From contig CAMCEP010000105.1 in assembly GCA_945873675.1 (NCBI GenBank), positions 1 through 8,700 of the forward strand: 8,700 nucleotides of DNA, read 5' to 3'. Position numbers and translations under genes: made by a program. This document shows positions 1-6,374 of the stretch, piece by piece. Every line of letters starts with the position of its first letter. Positions within the stretch are counted from its first letter, which is position 1. Source of the stretch: Asaia bogorensis (GTDB taxonomy: Bacteria > Pseudomonadota > Alphaproteobacteria > Acetobacterales > Acetobacteraceae). The notes beneath the pieces are model-generated. The model ran no database searches and was not told the DNA's origin. It saw only the letters and a list, made by a program, of their open reading frames with translations.

Positions 1-1
1 G

Positions 2-919
2 GGGCTTGGCGGTGCGACGGCAGCAATTGCGGCGGGGTTCGGGATGCTGGCGCTGGCGCGCATTCTTTGTGGCATCGGCTTTGTCATTGGCACAATCTAT
101 TTCGCAAAGATGGTGCAGGATTGGTTCGCGGGCAAGGAATTAGCCACCGCCATGAGCATCCTGGTTGTCAGTTGGCCCCTCGGCATCGCCATTGGCCAGG
201 TGGCGCATGATTGGCTGATGACGCAATTCCATTGGCGCCTGCCTTTTGCCATTGCCAGCGCCTATTGCGTCACGGCGGCGCTGGCGCTTTGGCTTGGCTA
301 TCGCGCCCCACCTGGCATTGCCGCCCCGCGCGGCGCCGCGGCGCCGATGGGTCTGCCGCGGCGGGAATTGTGGCTCACGCTGCTCGCTTCCAGCGTTTGG
401 GCGTTTTTCAATGCGGGCTATCTGGTGTTTTTGAGCTTCGCGCCCCAGGCGCTGCAAGTGAGCGGCTTTGCCGCTCATCAGGCGATTCCGATGGTGAGTG
501 CGGCAAGCGCGCTGATGATGATTTCCATTCCCTTGAGCGGCATTATCGCAGATCGTACAGGCCGGCCGGATGCGGTGCTTTATTTGTGCAGCGCGGTCGC
601 GGTGCTTTGCCTTTTGGCGCTGCCTTCCCCCCATTTCGCCATTCTGGCCTGTGTGCTGTTCGGGCTGATTGGTATGGGGCCGGCGGGGGTGATCATGGCC
701 TTGACGGGTCAGGCGATGTCGCCTGCGCGGCGCGCCTTTGGCATGGGGGTGTTTTCGACGACGTATTACGCCATCACCGCACCAGCGCCGGCGCTGGCCG
801 GGTGGCTGGTGGATCGGTCAGGTAAGCCGCAGGATGCGCTTATTCTCGCGGCGGTGCTGTTCGGCCTGACCATGGCGGGCAATCTTGCATTTCGCGTTGC
901 GGTCAAGCGGATGCGGTGA
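2..919 (+). CDS. MFS transporter, 3' part (5' end outside window)
   Basis: Integral inner-membrane transporter of the major facilitator superfamily; the substrate cannot be told from sequence. The reading frame is open from base 2 (GLGGATAAIAAGFGMLALAR...), upstream of the first internal ATG at 44, so the true start lies before the window. What remains is about 305 codons with roughly eight to nine hydrophobic helices. An early helix with ARILCGIGFVIGT resembles MFS TM4. A cytoplasmic-loop motif, GIIADRTGRPDAV, matches the MFS 'G-x-x-x-D-R-x-G-R' signature expected between TM8 and TM9. The protein ends in a short basic tail (VKRMR). The N-terminal first three helices or so are missing only because the window begins here. 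It converges with the minus-strand lipoprotein gene with only 4 bp between stop codons. Family call is firm; specificity unknown. Confidence 0.85.
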   Translation, partial: GLGGATAAIAAGFGMLALARILCGIGFVIGTIYFAKMVQDWFAGKELATAMSILVVSWPLGIAIGQVAHDWLMTQFHWRLPFAIASAYCVTAALALWLGYRAPPGIAAPRGAAAPMGLPRRELWLTLLASSVWAFFNAGYLVFLSFAPQALQVSGFAAHQAIPMVSAASALMMISIPLSGIIADRTGRPDAVLYLCSAVAVLCLLALPSPHFAILACVLFGLIGMGPAGVIMALTGQAMSPARRAFGMGVFSTTYYAITAPAPALAGWLVDRSGKPQDALILAAVLFGLTMAGNLAFRVAVKRMR

Positions 920-923
920 AGAA

Positions 924-1325
924 TCAGAAAGCCGCGCAGCCCGCGCGAAACACCGTCAGCACCGATTCCTGTGCAAAGCGCGCCTTCCAGGCCGCTGTCA
1001 CCGGGGCAAGGCGCGCGGAAGCCGCCGCCTGATCCTGCCCTGGCAGCACTAGCAGCAAAACCTTACTTTCTTCCCGGCTGATCTGGCCCGCCGCATTGCG
1101 CCATTGGCCCAGGCCATCCAGCACGGTCAGGCCATCAGGGAAGGCAGGTGTCACGGTGTCTGCCATGAAGCGCGCCCATTCCGCATCGGTCACAGGCGCT
1201 CGGGTTTTCACATTCCGCCCGAAATAGGCTTCCGCGATGGTGGCCGGACCCGCGCCAGCGGGGCAGGGTTGCGGCGCAGCCGCGCAGCCCACCAGCAACA
1301 GTAAAGCGCCAAGTGTTGCCTTCAC
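924..1325 (-). CDS. DUF3574 family lipoprotein
   Basis: Small predicted lipoprotein of 133 residues. Residues 1-14 form a short signal peptide ending in a lipobox (L-V-G-C, Cys14), so it should be lipidated and anchored to the inner or outer membrane facing the periplasm. The mature part has hallmarks I associate with DUF3574: YFGR (34-37), FPDGLTVLDGLGQWR (62-76), SREESKVLLLVL (83-94) and a C-terminal RFAQESVL stretch (116-123). The function of this family is not established. The start is GTG at 1325-1323, overlapping the TGA of the upstream membrane-protein gene by 4 bp (GTGA), so translation is probably coupled. It is the last gene of the four-gene minus-strand operon. Only three cysteines are present: the lipobox Cys14, Cys21 and a near-terminal Cys130; the last two could pair as a disulfide in the periplasm, but that is inference. 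Confidence 0.8.
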   Translation of the reverse strand: MKATLGALLLLVGCAAAPQPCPAGAGPATIAEAYFGRNVKTRAPVTDAEWARFMADTVTPAFPDGLTVLDGLGQWRNAAGQISREESKVLLLVLPGQDQAAASARLAPVTAAWKARFAQESVLTVFRAGCAAF

Positions 1326-1672
1326 GCGGTGGTGGCCAGCAGCGCCACACCAGCTGCAATCAGCGCAATGGCAGCGATTTTCTGCACGCCCAGGCTCTCA
1401 CCGAATATCGCCCAGCCGATGATGGCAATCACGATATAGGAAGCCGCAGTGCAGGGCAGCGCGACACTCATCGGAATGCGGCGCAAAGCAATGATGTAGA
1501 GCAGCGCCGCGCCGCCATAACACACCAGCCCCACCATCGTCGGCAGTCGGAAAAGCTGATCGAAGAAACCGCCCTCGGAGGCCACTGAGCTGGACGCGCC
1601 GGATTTCAGCAAGATCTGCCCGATCAGCGATGTCGAAATCGCCGCTGCAAGTACCAGCCAGTATATCGTCAT
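1322..1672 (-). CDS. SMR/ArnE-like four-helix membrane protein (putative lipid-linked sugar flippase)
   Basis: A 116-residue protein of the DMT superfamily small branch (SMR/EamA-like), with four predicted helices at about 3-22, 45-64, 69-89 and 97-114. The first helix, AISTSLIGQILLK (11-23), aligns well with EmrE helix 1, but Ser15 stands where EmrE has the essential Glu14. The GQ pair in helix 1 resembles ArnE-type subunits. The FGESLG turn (90-95) before the last helix is typical of the superfamily. Loss of the coupling Glu argues against a drug/proton antiporter, and the upstream ArnC-like glycosyltransferase argues for translocating a polyprenyl-phosphate sugar across the inner membrane. 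Its ATG overlaps the glycosyltransferase stop (ATGA, 1669-1672) and its TGA overlaps the next GTG start. ArnE and ArnF work as a pair; only one such subunit is visible, so it may homodimerise. Flippase role is inference. Confidence 0.78.
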   Translation of the reverse strand: MTIYWLVLAAAISTSLIGQILLKSGASSSVASEGGFFDQLFRLPTMVGLVCYGGAALLYIIALRRIPMSVALPCTAASYIVIAIIGWAIFGESLGVQKIAAIALIAAGVALLATTA

Positions 1673-2640
1673 GGCGCGCGCCCAACATCGCGCGCCGGCA
1701 GAACCTCGCGCACCACGCCTTGCGGCTTGCCATTGGCGGACATGAAGGATCGCCCGACATATTCGCCAAGCACGCCAAGGATCAGGAATTGCACGCCGGC
1801 AATCAGCAGCGTGACCGTCATCAGTGACGCCCAGCCCGAAGGCGTATGTCCCATCAGCCCTTCAATCACCACATAAAGCGCGGCCAGCAGCCCCAGCACG
1901 CCCATGCCCGCACCGGCGATGATCGCCAGCCGCAAGGGCAGCACCGAGAAATTCGTCGCCAAGTTCATCCAAAGCCGGATCAGGCGGCGCATGGTGTAGT
2001 TGGAACGACCCTCAGCGCGCGCGAAGTGCTTCACCTCGATCGAATCAAGCCTTTGCGTTACCTGCATCAACAGGCCATCCACGTAAGGGTAGGGCCCGCG
2101 ATATTTCACAACCTCGGAAACCGCCAAGGCCGACATGCAGCGGAAGGATGAAAGGTACAGCCCCTTCGGCTTGTCCATCAATTGATCCGCGACCCAATTG
2201 GCAAAGGCGCTGCCCAGATTGCGCCAGCCTTCATGTTCCTTCACCGCATAGCGCGTATAAACAACGTCAAAATTGCCGAGCCGCGCGTGATCATAAAGCC
2301 GGATGACTTCTTCCGGCGGGTTCTGCAAATCATCATCCATGGTGATTACGTAAGCGCCGCGCGCGTGGCGCAGCCCCGACATCACCGCATTATGCTCACC
2401 AAAATTGCGCGCATGTTCTATGTAGGTCAGCGGCACCGTCGCGCTTTGCTGCAAGGCGCGGCAGACATCGCCGGAATTATCCGGGCTGCCATCATTCACC
2501 AGCACAATTTCGATCCCGCCTTCGGGGCGCAGCGCCGATAGCGCTTCCACCAGCGCGCCAACCGTGGCTGCACCGCGATAGACCGGAACCACAATGGAAA
2601 GACCGACGGGATATTCCTTGCCGGCCGATATCAGGGACAT
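1669..2640 (-). CDS. Family 2 glycosyltransferase, ArnC/GtrB type (polyprenyl-phosphate glycosyltransferase)
   Basis: Predicted membrane-anchored GT2 enzyme of 323 residues, the usual size for ArnC/GtrB/DPM1-like proteins. It likely transfers a sugar from a nucleotide donor to undecaprenyl (polyprenyl) phosphate on the cytoplasmic face. Visible features in order: the N-terminal strand LSIVVPVYRG (14-23), the nucleotide-binding NDG (49-51), the DDDLQNPPEE block (102-111) carrying the metal/donor-binding aspartates, a HFARAEGRSNYT segment (205-216) matching the conserved 'R-x-x-G-x-S-x-Y' region, two C-terminal hydrophobic helices (about 232-258 and 271-292), and the LGEYVGR signature (291-297). 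ATG at 2640 is preceded by GGAG a few bases upstream. It lies 15 bp after the methyltransferase and overlaps the SMR-like gene by 4 bp. The donor sugar cannot be read from sequence. ArnC itself uses UDP-Ara4FN; nothing here shows that sugar pathway, so no symbol is given. Confidence 0.9.
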   Translation of the reverse strand: MSLISAGKEYPVGLSIVVPVYRGAATVGALVEALSALRPEGGIEIVLVNDGSPDNSGDVCRALQQSATVPLTYIEHARNFGEHNAVMSGLRHARGAYVITMDDDLQNPPEEVIRLYDHARLGNFDVVYTRYAVKEHEGWRNLGSAFANWVADQLMDKPKGLYLSSFRCMSALAVSEVVKYRGPYPYVDGLLMQVTQRLDSIEVKHFARAEGRSNYTMRRLIRLWMNLATNFSVLPLRLAIIAGAGMGVLGLLAALYVVIEGLMGHTPSGWASLMTVTLLIAGVQFLILGVLGEYVGRSFMSANGKPQGVVREVLPARDVGRAP

Positions 2641-2655
2641 TGATCTTCTCCGTTC

Positions 2656-3387
2656 TCAGGGCCGGGTGGCGATGACCAGCACCGAACCGCCCGCTGGGTA
2701 GCGCAGGCCAATCCGGGCGAGCATCCGCTCCAGCCCTGTTACAGCGTAAAGCATGGCATCCAACCATGGCGGGAAGGGGGCGACATCGCTTTTATCCGCC
2801 GCGTCAGATTTCAGGATTTTGCGTTGCAGGACCATGAGCGGCAGCAGCAGCGCATTCCAATAACGGGCTTCGATTGCGGTGAAGCCGGCATTCGTCAGCA
2901 ACGCACGAGCCTGATCGGCCGTGAAACGGCGCGCATTATGCACCCGGATATCATGCGCCGAATGCAACCATTCAAAAGCCGGCAGATTCAGCACCAAGGC
3001 GCCACCAGGCTTCAGCACGCGGTGGAATTCCGCCAAGGCAGCGGCTGGATCCAGCGCGCGGTGGCACAGCACATCCAGGCTCACCAGCGCGCCAAAGCTG
3101 GCATCGGCAAAGGGCAGGCGATTGGCATCCCCCCCGGTGGTGAGCGCGCCGGATTTGGCGCCAGCGCGCCGCGCGGCTTCCGGGTTGAAATCAAGCCCAA
3201 CCAAGGCGCGCGTGGACTTCCCGGCCAGCCGCCGGAGCAGCCCACCCGTGCCGCAGCCGGCATCGAGCAACGCCCCAGGGGTGCCGGGGCGGCGATGCAG
3301 GGCATCAAGGACACGAAGGTGCAGCGCGCGGTACCACCACATGCGCTCCTCCACCGCGTCCATCAGATCATATTCGGCGGCTTCCAC
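2656..3387 (-). CDS. Class I SAM-dependent methyltransferase
   Basis: Cytoplasmic Rossmann-fold methyltransferase of the Methyltransf_11/25 type, about 243 residues. Numbered from the GTG start at 3387: the family-like N-terminus EYDLMDAVEERMWWYR (4-19), motif I LLDAGCGTGG (40-49) that binds SAM, an acidic residue after strand 2 in GLDFNPEA (64-71), DANRLPFADASF (87-98), and the VLKPGGALVLNLPAF strand (124-138), followed by a C-terminal domain. The start is uncertain. The frame is open back to a TAA at 3436-3438, with TTG at 3423, GTG at 3387 and ATG at 3363. GTG is preferred because ATG would cut into the conserved EYDLM...WWYR region and TTG has no visible ribosome site. As the first gene of the operon it may methylate the sugar or lipid handled by the adjacent glycosyltransferase; substrate is unknown. 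Methyltransferase call firm, role inferred. Confidence 0.85.
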   Translation of the reverse strand: MEAAEYDLMDAVEERMWWYRALHLRVLDALHRRPGTPGALLDAGCGTGGLLRRLAGKSTRALVGLDFNPEAARRAGAKSGALTTGGDANRLPFADASFGALVSLDVLCHRALDPAAALAEFHRVLKPGGALVLNLPAFEWLHSAHDIRVHNARRFTADQARALLTNAGFTAIEARYWNALLLPLMVLQRKILKSDAADKSDVAPFPPWLDAMLYAVTGLERMLARIGLRYPAGGSVLVIATRP

Positions 3388-3588
3388 GGGGGCGTCTTTC
3401 GCATTGCGGCAGGGCGGGAACAAGGCGCGGCGCGCTTAAGCCTGCCTTATTTGGCTTGCATAGGCCTCCATCTGAGCCGAGACTGCGCACAATAAACATG
3501 CAATCGCCATCACCCTTGCCCGCGCCGCACCGCGCGGGCGCCCTTGCCGGGGCCATGCCAGACCAAGCCGCCAGAAGCTGCCCAGGCC
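3388..3588. promoter_or_regulatory. Divergent intergenic region between methyltransferase and DMT operons
   Basis: The stretch separates two oppositely transcribed gene sets, so it should hold promoters for both. I could not find a convincing -35/-10 pair with proper spacing in either direction. AT-richer patches occur at 3436-3458 and 3489-3500 (around CAATAAAC), the only low-GC segments nearby. A short imperfect inverted repeat, AAGCC (3438-3442) facing GGCTT (3453-3457), could be an operator but is too short to claim. The edges depend on the uncertain start codons on both sides. Regulatory role is inferred from gene orientation only. Confidence 0.4.
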
Positions 3589-4515
3589 GTGGCTGAGGCG
3601 CCCAAAACCGCGCTCAGCGTGCCGACCGGGGCCGAGACTTTGCGCGGCATCGGTATTATTCTGGTGGCCTATATCGTCATCACCGGCGCCGATGCCGCGG
3701 TGAAATGGGCGCTGCCGGAAGTGGGCGCGGCCATGGCCATGATTTGGCGTGGCGTAGTGGGTGGCATCACGGTGGTGATCCTGACGCGCGGGCGGGGGCT
3801 GTTTCCGAATAATCGCCGGCTGCTCGCCTGGCGCGGCCTGCTGCATTGCTGTGTTTCGGCCACCTGGTATTGGGCCTGGGCGCAGGGCATGCCTTTGGTG
3901 GATTCCTACGCGGTTGCCTGCGCCACGCCGCTGCTGATGACGTTGTTTGCCATTCCGCTGCTGGGCGAAAAGGTGGGGTGGCGGCGCTGGACCTCTACCA
4001 TGATCGGCTTTGGTGGCGTGCTGATCATGTTGCAGCCCTCGGGTGATTTATGGCGCATCGAGGCCCTGGCGCTGCTTGGTGCGGTGGTGCTGATGGCGGT
4101 GACGCGCATCTGGACACGGATGCTATCGGTCAGTGATGGACCGGCGGCGATCGCTTTCTGGCTGATGATGGCGCATATCCCGATGGGGTTGTTATTCCTG
4201 CCGGCCTTCCCGTCGCCGTCATTGCTGCCTTCCACCAATACCATGCTGCTGCTGGTGCTGTTTGGCGTCTTCAACGGCATGGCGCATTTGCTGTTCGCGC
4301 GCGCCTTTGCGCTGGCGCCGGTTTCCGTCCTTGCCCCCTTTGAATATTCACCTTTGCTGATTGGCGGCGTGATCGGCTTTCTGATCTGGGCCGAGGTGCC
4401 GGGCTGGACCACGCTTGCCGGCGCGAGCCTGGTGGTGGCGGCGGGGCTTTACAATGTGTATCGCGAACAGGTGCGCCGCGCGGCGGAACGATCACGCTTG
4501 AAAGACAACGCCTGA
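3589..4515 (+). CDS. EamA/DMT-superfamily transporter (first of tandem pair)
   Basis: Inner-membrane protein of the drug/metabolite transporter superfamily with about ten hydrophobic helices arranged as two EamA repeats (roughly residues 22-150 and 159-290 from the GTG start). The end of repeat 1 carries the typical PLLGEKVGWRRW turn (123-134), and the C-terminus reads GLYNVYREQ before a basic tail. Substrate unknown; such proteins export metabolites or amino acids. No in-frame ATG precedes the first helix. Candidate starts are TTG 3544, GTG 3589 (an AGAAG lies 12 bases upstream) and GTG 3619. GTG 3619 gives VPTGAETLRG, which lines up residue for residue with MALRHDIRRG of the next protein, so it is a serious alternative. 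An out-of-frame ATG ORF overlaps the 5' end (see findings). Its TGA overlaps the next ATG by one base (TGATG). Confidence 0.88.
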   Translation: MAEAPKTALSVPTGAETLRGIGIILVAYIVITGADAAVKWALPEVGAAMAMIWRGVVGGITVVILTRGRGLFPNNRRLLAWRGLLHCCVSATWYWAWAQGMPLVDSYAVACATPLLMTLFAIPLLGEKVGWRRWTSTMIGFGGVLIMLQPSGDLWRIEALALLGAVVLMAVTRIWTRMLSVSDGPAAIAFWLMMAHIPMGLLFLPAFPSPSLLPSTNTMLLLVLFGVFNGMAHLLFARAFALAPVSVLAPFEYSPLLIGGVIGFLIWAEVPGWTTLAGASLVVAAGLYNVYREQVRRAAERSRLKDNA

Positions 4516-5426
4516 TGGCGCTCCGCCACGATATCCGCCGCGGTGCGCTATTGATGCTGGGGGCGACCGCGCTTTTCACCATCATGTCCGCCATGATCAA
4601 GGATATTGCGGAGAGCATTTCCTTTATCGAAATCATGTTCTTCCGATCCGCCTTTGCCCTGCCGGTGATTTTCGTGATCGTGGCGCGAGGCCGGCAATGG
4701 GGCATTTTGCGCACGCGGCGCTTTCCTTCGCATTTGCTGCGCGCCTTTACCGGCACCATGGCGCAGGGCTGTTCCTTCTTTGCGCTGACAGTGCTGCCCT
4801 TGGCGGAGCAAACCGCGCTTACCTACACCACGCCGCTTTTCGTGACGCTGCTGTCCATCCCGCTACTGGGGGAGAAGGTTGGCATTCATCGCTGGTCCGC
4901 AGTGATATTGGGCTTTGTCGGCATTATGGTGATTGCGCTTGGCCAGGGCGCCTTTCAGGGCGGTACTTGGCCCGAGAGGGCCGTGATGATCGGCATGGCA
5001 GTCGCGGTTTCTCAGGGCGTTTGGTCGGCGCTGACGACGCTTTTGGTGCGGAACCTGTCGGCCACGGAAAGCTCCACCACCATTGTGCTCTGGCAATCCC
5101 TGTTGATGACGGCCTTTACCGCCGTGGCGCTGCCGTTTTTCTGGACTACGCCCAATGCTTGGGAATGGCTGATCCTGATCCTGGTTGGCCTGGTGGGTGG
5201 CGTCGCGCAGGTGATGCTGACGGAAGCCTATGCCTCCGCCCAGGTATCCTCGCTTGGGCCTTATTCCTATACCTCCATCCTTTGGTCGGTTGCGCTTGGC
5301 TGGCTGATTTGGGGGGATATGCCCACCATCGCGACCATCCTTGGCGCGGTGCTGATTGTGTTGTCCGGGCTTTACATCCTGCACCGGGAATTGGTGCGCG
5401 GGCGGATGAAGCGCCAAGGGCAATAG
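4515..5426 (+). CDS. EamA/DMT-superfamily transporter (second of tandem pair)
   Basis: A 303-residue inner-membrane transporter with about ten helices in two EamA repeats (about 11-143 and 157-292). It shares with the upstream protein the PLLGEKVG-x-x-RW turn (116-127 here), the GLY-x-x-x-RE-x-VR ending (285-295) and the same overall length, so the two look like products of an old tandem duplication. They are clearly diverged rather than identical. The ATG at 4515 uses the last base of the preceding TGA, so translation is expected to be coupled and expression of the two proteins matched, which would allow a heteromeric transporter or two related substrates. Substrate cannot be read from sequence. 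A 60-bp gap with no obvious terminator separates it from the MBL-fold gene downstream. Confidence 0.9.
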   Translation: MALRHDIRRGALLMLGATALFTIMSAMIKDIAESISFIEIMFFRSAFALPVIFVIVARGRQWGILRTRRFPSHLLRAFTGTMAQGCSFFALTVLPLAEQTALTYTTPLFVTLLSIPLLGEKVGIHRWSAVILGFVGIMVIALGQGAFQGGTWPERAVMIGMAVAVSQGVWSALTTLLVRNLSATESSTTIVLWQSLLMTAFTAVALPFFWTTPNAWEWLILILVGLVGGVAQVMLTEAYASAQVSSLGPYSYTSILWSVALGWLIWGDMPTIATILGAVLIVLSGLYILHRELVRGRMKRQGQ

Positions 5427-5486
5427 GCAGGGCTTGCAGAGCGCCGGGCCTCGCCGCACCCTACGCCCAACAATGAGGCGCCACCG

Positions 5487-6374
5487 ATGAGCATTCCCTT
5501 CCTGAAAAATGACAGCCTAGCCCCGGGCGCGGTGGAACAGACCGCGCCGGGCGTGCGGCGCGTTCTTTGCGGCAATCCTGGGCCTTTCACCTTTCGCGGC
5601 ACGAATAGCTGGATCATAGGTCAGGGGGATTCAGTCGCCATCCTGGACCCTGGCCCGGTGGATCCAGCGCATCTGGACGCTTTGCTCGCGGCCACGAAGG
5701 GTGAGCGCGTCACGCATATCCTGGTATCCCACACGCATCGGGACCATTCACCAGGCGTGGCCGCGCTGCAGGCCGCGACGGGCGCGCCGAGCTATGGTTT
5801 CGGTCCGCATATGACACCGCCCGAACAGGGCGGCGAAGGGGGCGATCATACATTCCGCCCGGATGTGACGCTTGCCGATGGCGCCACAGTGGTGGGTGCG
5901 GATTGGCGCGTCACGGCTTTGCACACGCCTGGCCATTGCGCCAATCATCTTTGTTTCGCCTTGGAAAACGCCAGCACATCACGCACGCTGTTCAGCGCCG
6001 ATCTTGTCATGTCCTGGTCCACCAGCGTGGTCAGCCCGCCGGATGGCGATATGGCGGCCTATATGAATTCCCTCGCCAAGCTTCAGGCGCGGGATGATGA
6101 TCTTTATCTGCCGGGCCATGGACCGCCGCTCCCCAACCCGCAGCCCTTTGTCGCCGCGCTGGCAGCGCATCGGCGAGAGAGAGAGGCGCGGGTTCTGGAA
6201 GAACTGCGCCAGGTCGGGCGCGCGAGCGCTGAGGCTTTGGTGCCGCCGGTTTATGGAGCAGCACTTGATGCAAGGCTGATCCCGGCAGCGGCGCGCAGCC
6301 TGACCGCGCATTTGATCAAGCTGGCCGCCGAAGGTTTGGTGCGCCGGGAAGCAGGGGTATGGATGGTGTCATGA
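5487..6374 (+). CDS. MBL-fold metallo-hydrolase (LACTB2-like, with C-terminal winged-helix region)
   Basis: Cytoplasmic metallo-beta-lactamase-fold hydrolase of 295 residues with no signal peptide. Metal ligands are all visible: SHTHRDH (81-87; His82, His84, Asp86, His87), His150 in HTPGH (146-150), Asp172 in SADLVM (170-175) and His211 in LPGHGPP (208-214). This is a complete dinuclear zinc site. N-terminal NPGPFTFRGTNSWIIG (30-45) and LDPGP (53-57) are typical of the LACTB2-like hydrolase group. Residues from about 225 to the end (HRREREARVLEEL...LIKLAAEGLVRRE) look like the small C-terminal winged-helix domain of that group. LACTB2 itself is a ribonuclease; other relatives hydrolyse thioesters, so the substrate is open. 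GAGG at 5475-5478 sits 8 bases before the ATG. Its stop overlaps the lipoprotein start by 4 bp (ATGA). Confidence 0.9.
   Translation: MSIPFLKNDSLAPGAVEQTAPGVRRVLCGNPGPFTFRGTNSWIIGQGDSVAILDPGPVDPAHLDALLAATKGERVTHILVSHTHRDHSPGVAALQAATGAPSYGFGPHMTPPEQGGEGGDHTFRPDVTLADGATVVGADWRVTALHTPGHCANHLCFALENASTSRTLFSADLVMSWSTSVVSPPDGDMAAYMNSLAKLQARDDDLYLPGHGPPLPNPQPFVAALAAHRREREARVLEELRQVGRASAEALVPPVYGAALDARLIPAAARSLTAHLIKLAAEGLVRREAGVWMVS

Noticed and set aside
1322..1672. Annotating the small membrane protein as a multidrug efflux pump (EmrE-type)
   Set aside because: The essential helix-1 Glu is replaced by Ser and the operon context is glycolipid synthesis.
1669..2640. Naming the glycosyltransferase arnC
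   Set aside because: No other Ara4N pathway genes (arnA, arnB, arnD, arnT) are visible, so the donor sugar is unknown.
3438..3457. Short inverted repeat AAGCC...GGCTT as an operator
   Set aside because: Five-base arms are expected by chance and no known binding-site consensus is matched; mentioned only within the intergenic entry.
3436..3510. Minus-strand small ORF, 24 codons (starts MAIACLLCAVSAQ), between the divergent operons
   Set aside because: An AAGGGTG-like site precedes it and it has a hydrophobic start, but it is too short to judge, lies in a probable promoter region, and its end abuts the methyltransferase leader. A leader peptide is possible but not supported.
4697..5476. Plus-strand open frame (259 codons) overlapping the second DMT transporter in another frame
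   Set aside because: The transporter frame has clear helices and family motifs; this frame is composition-driven.
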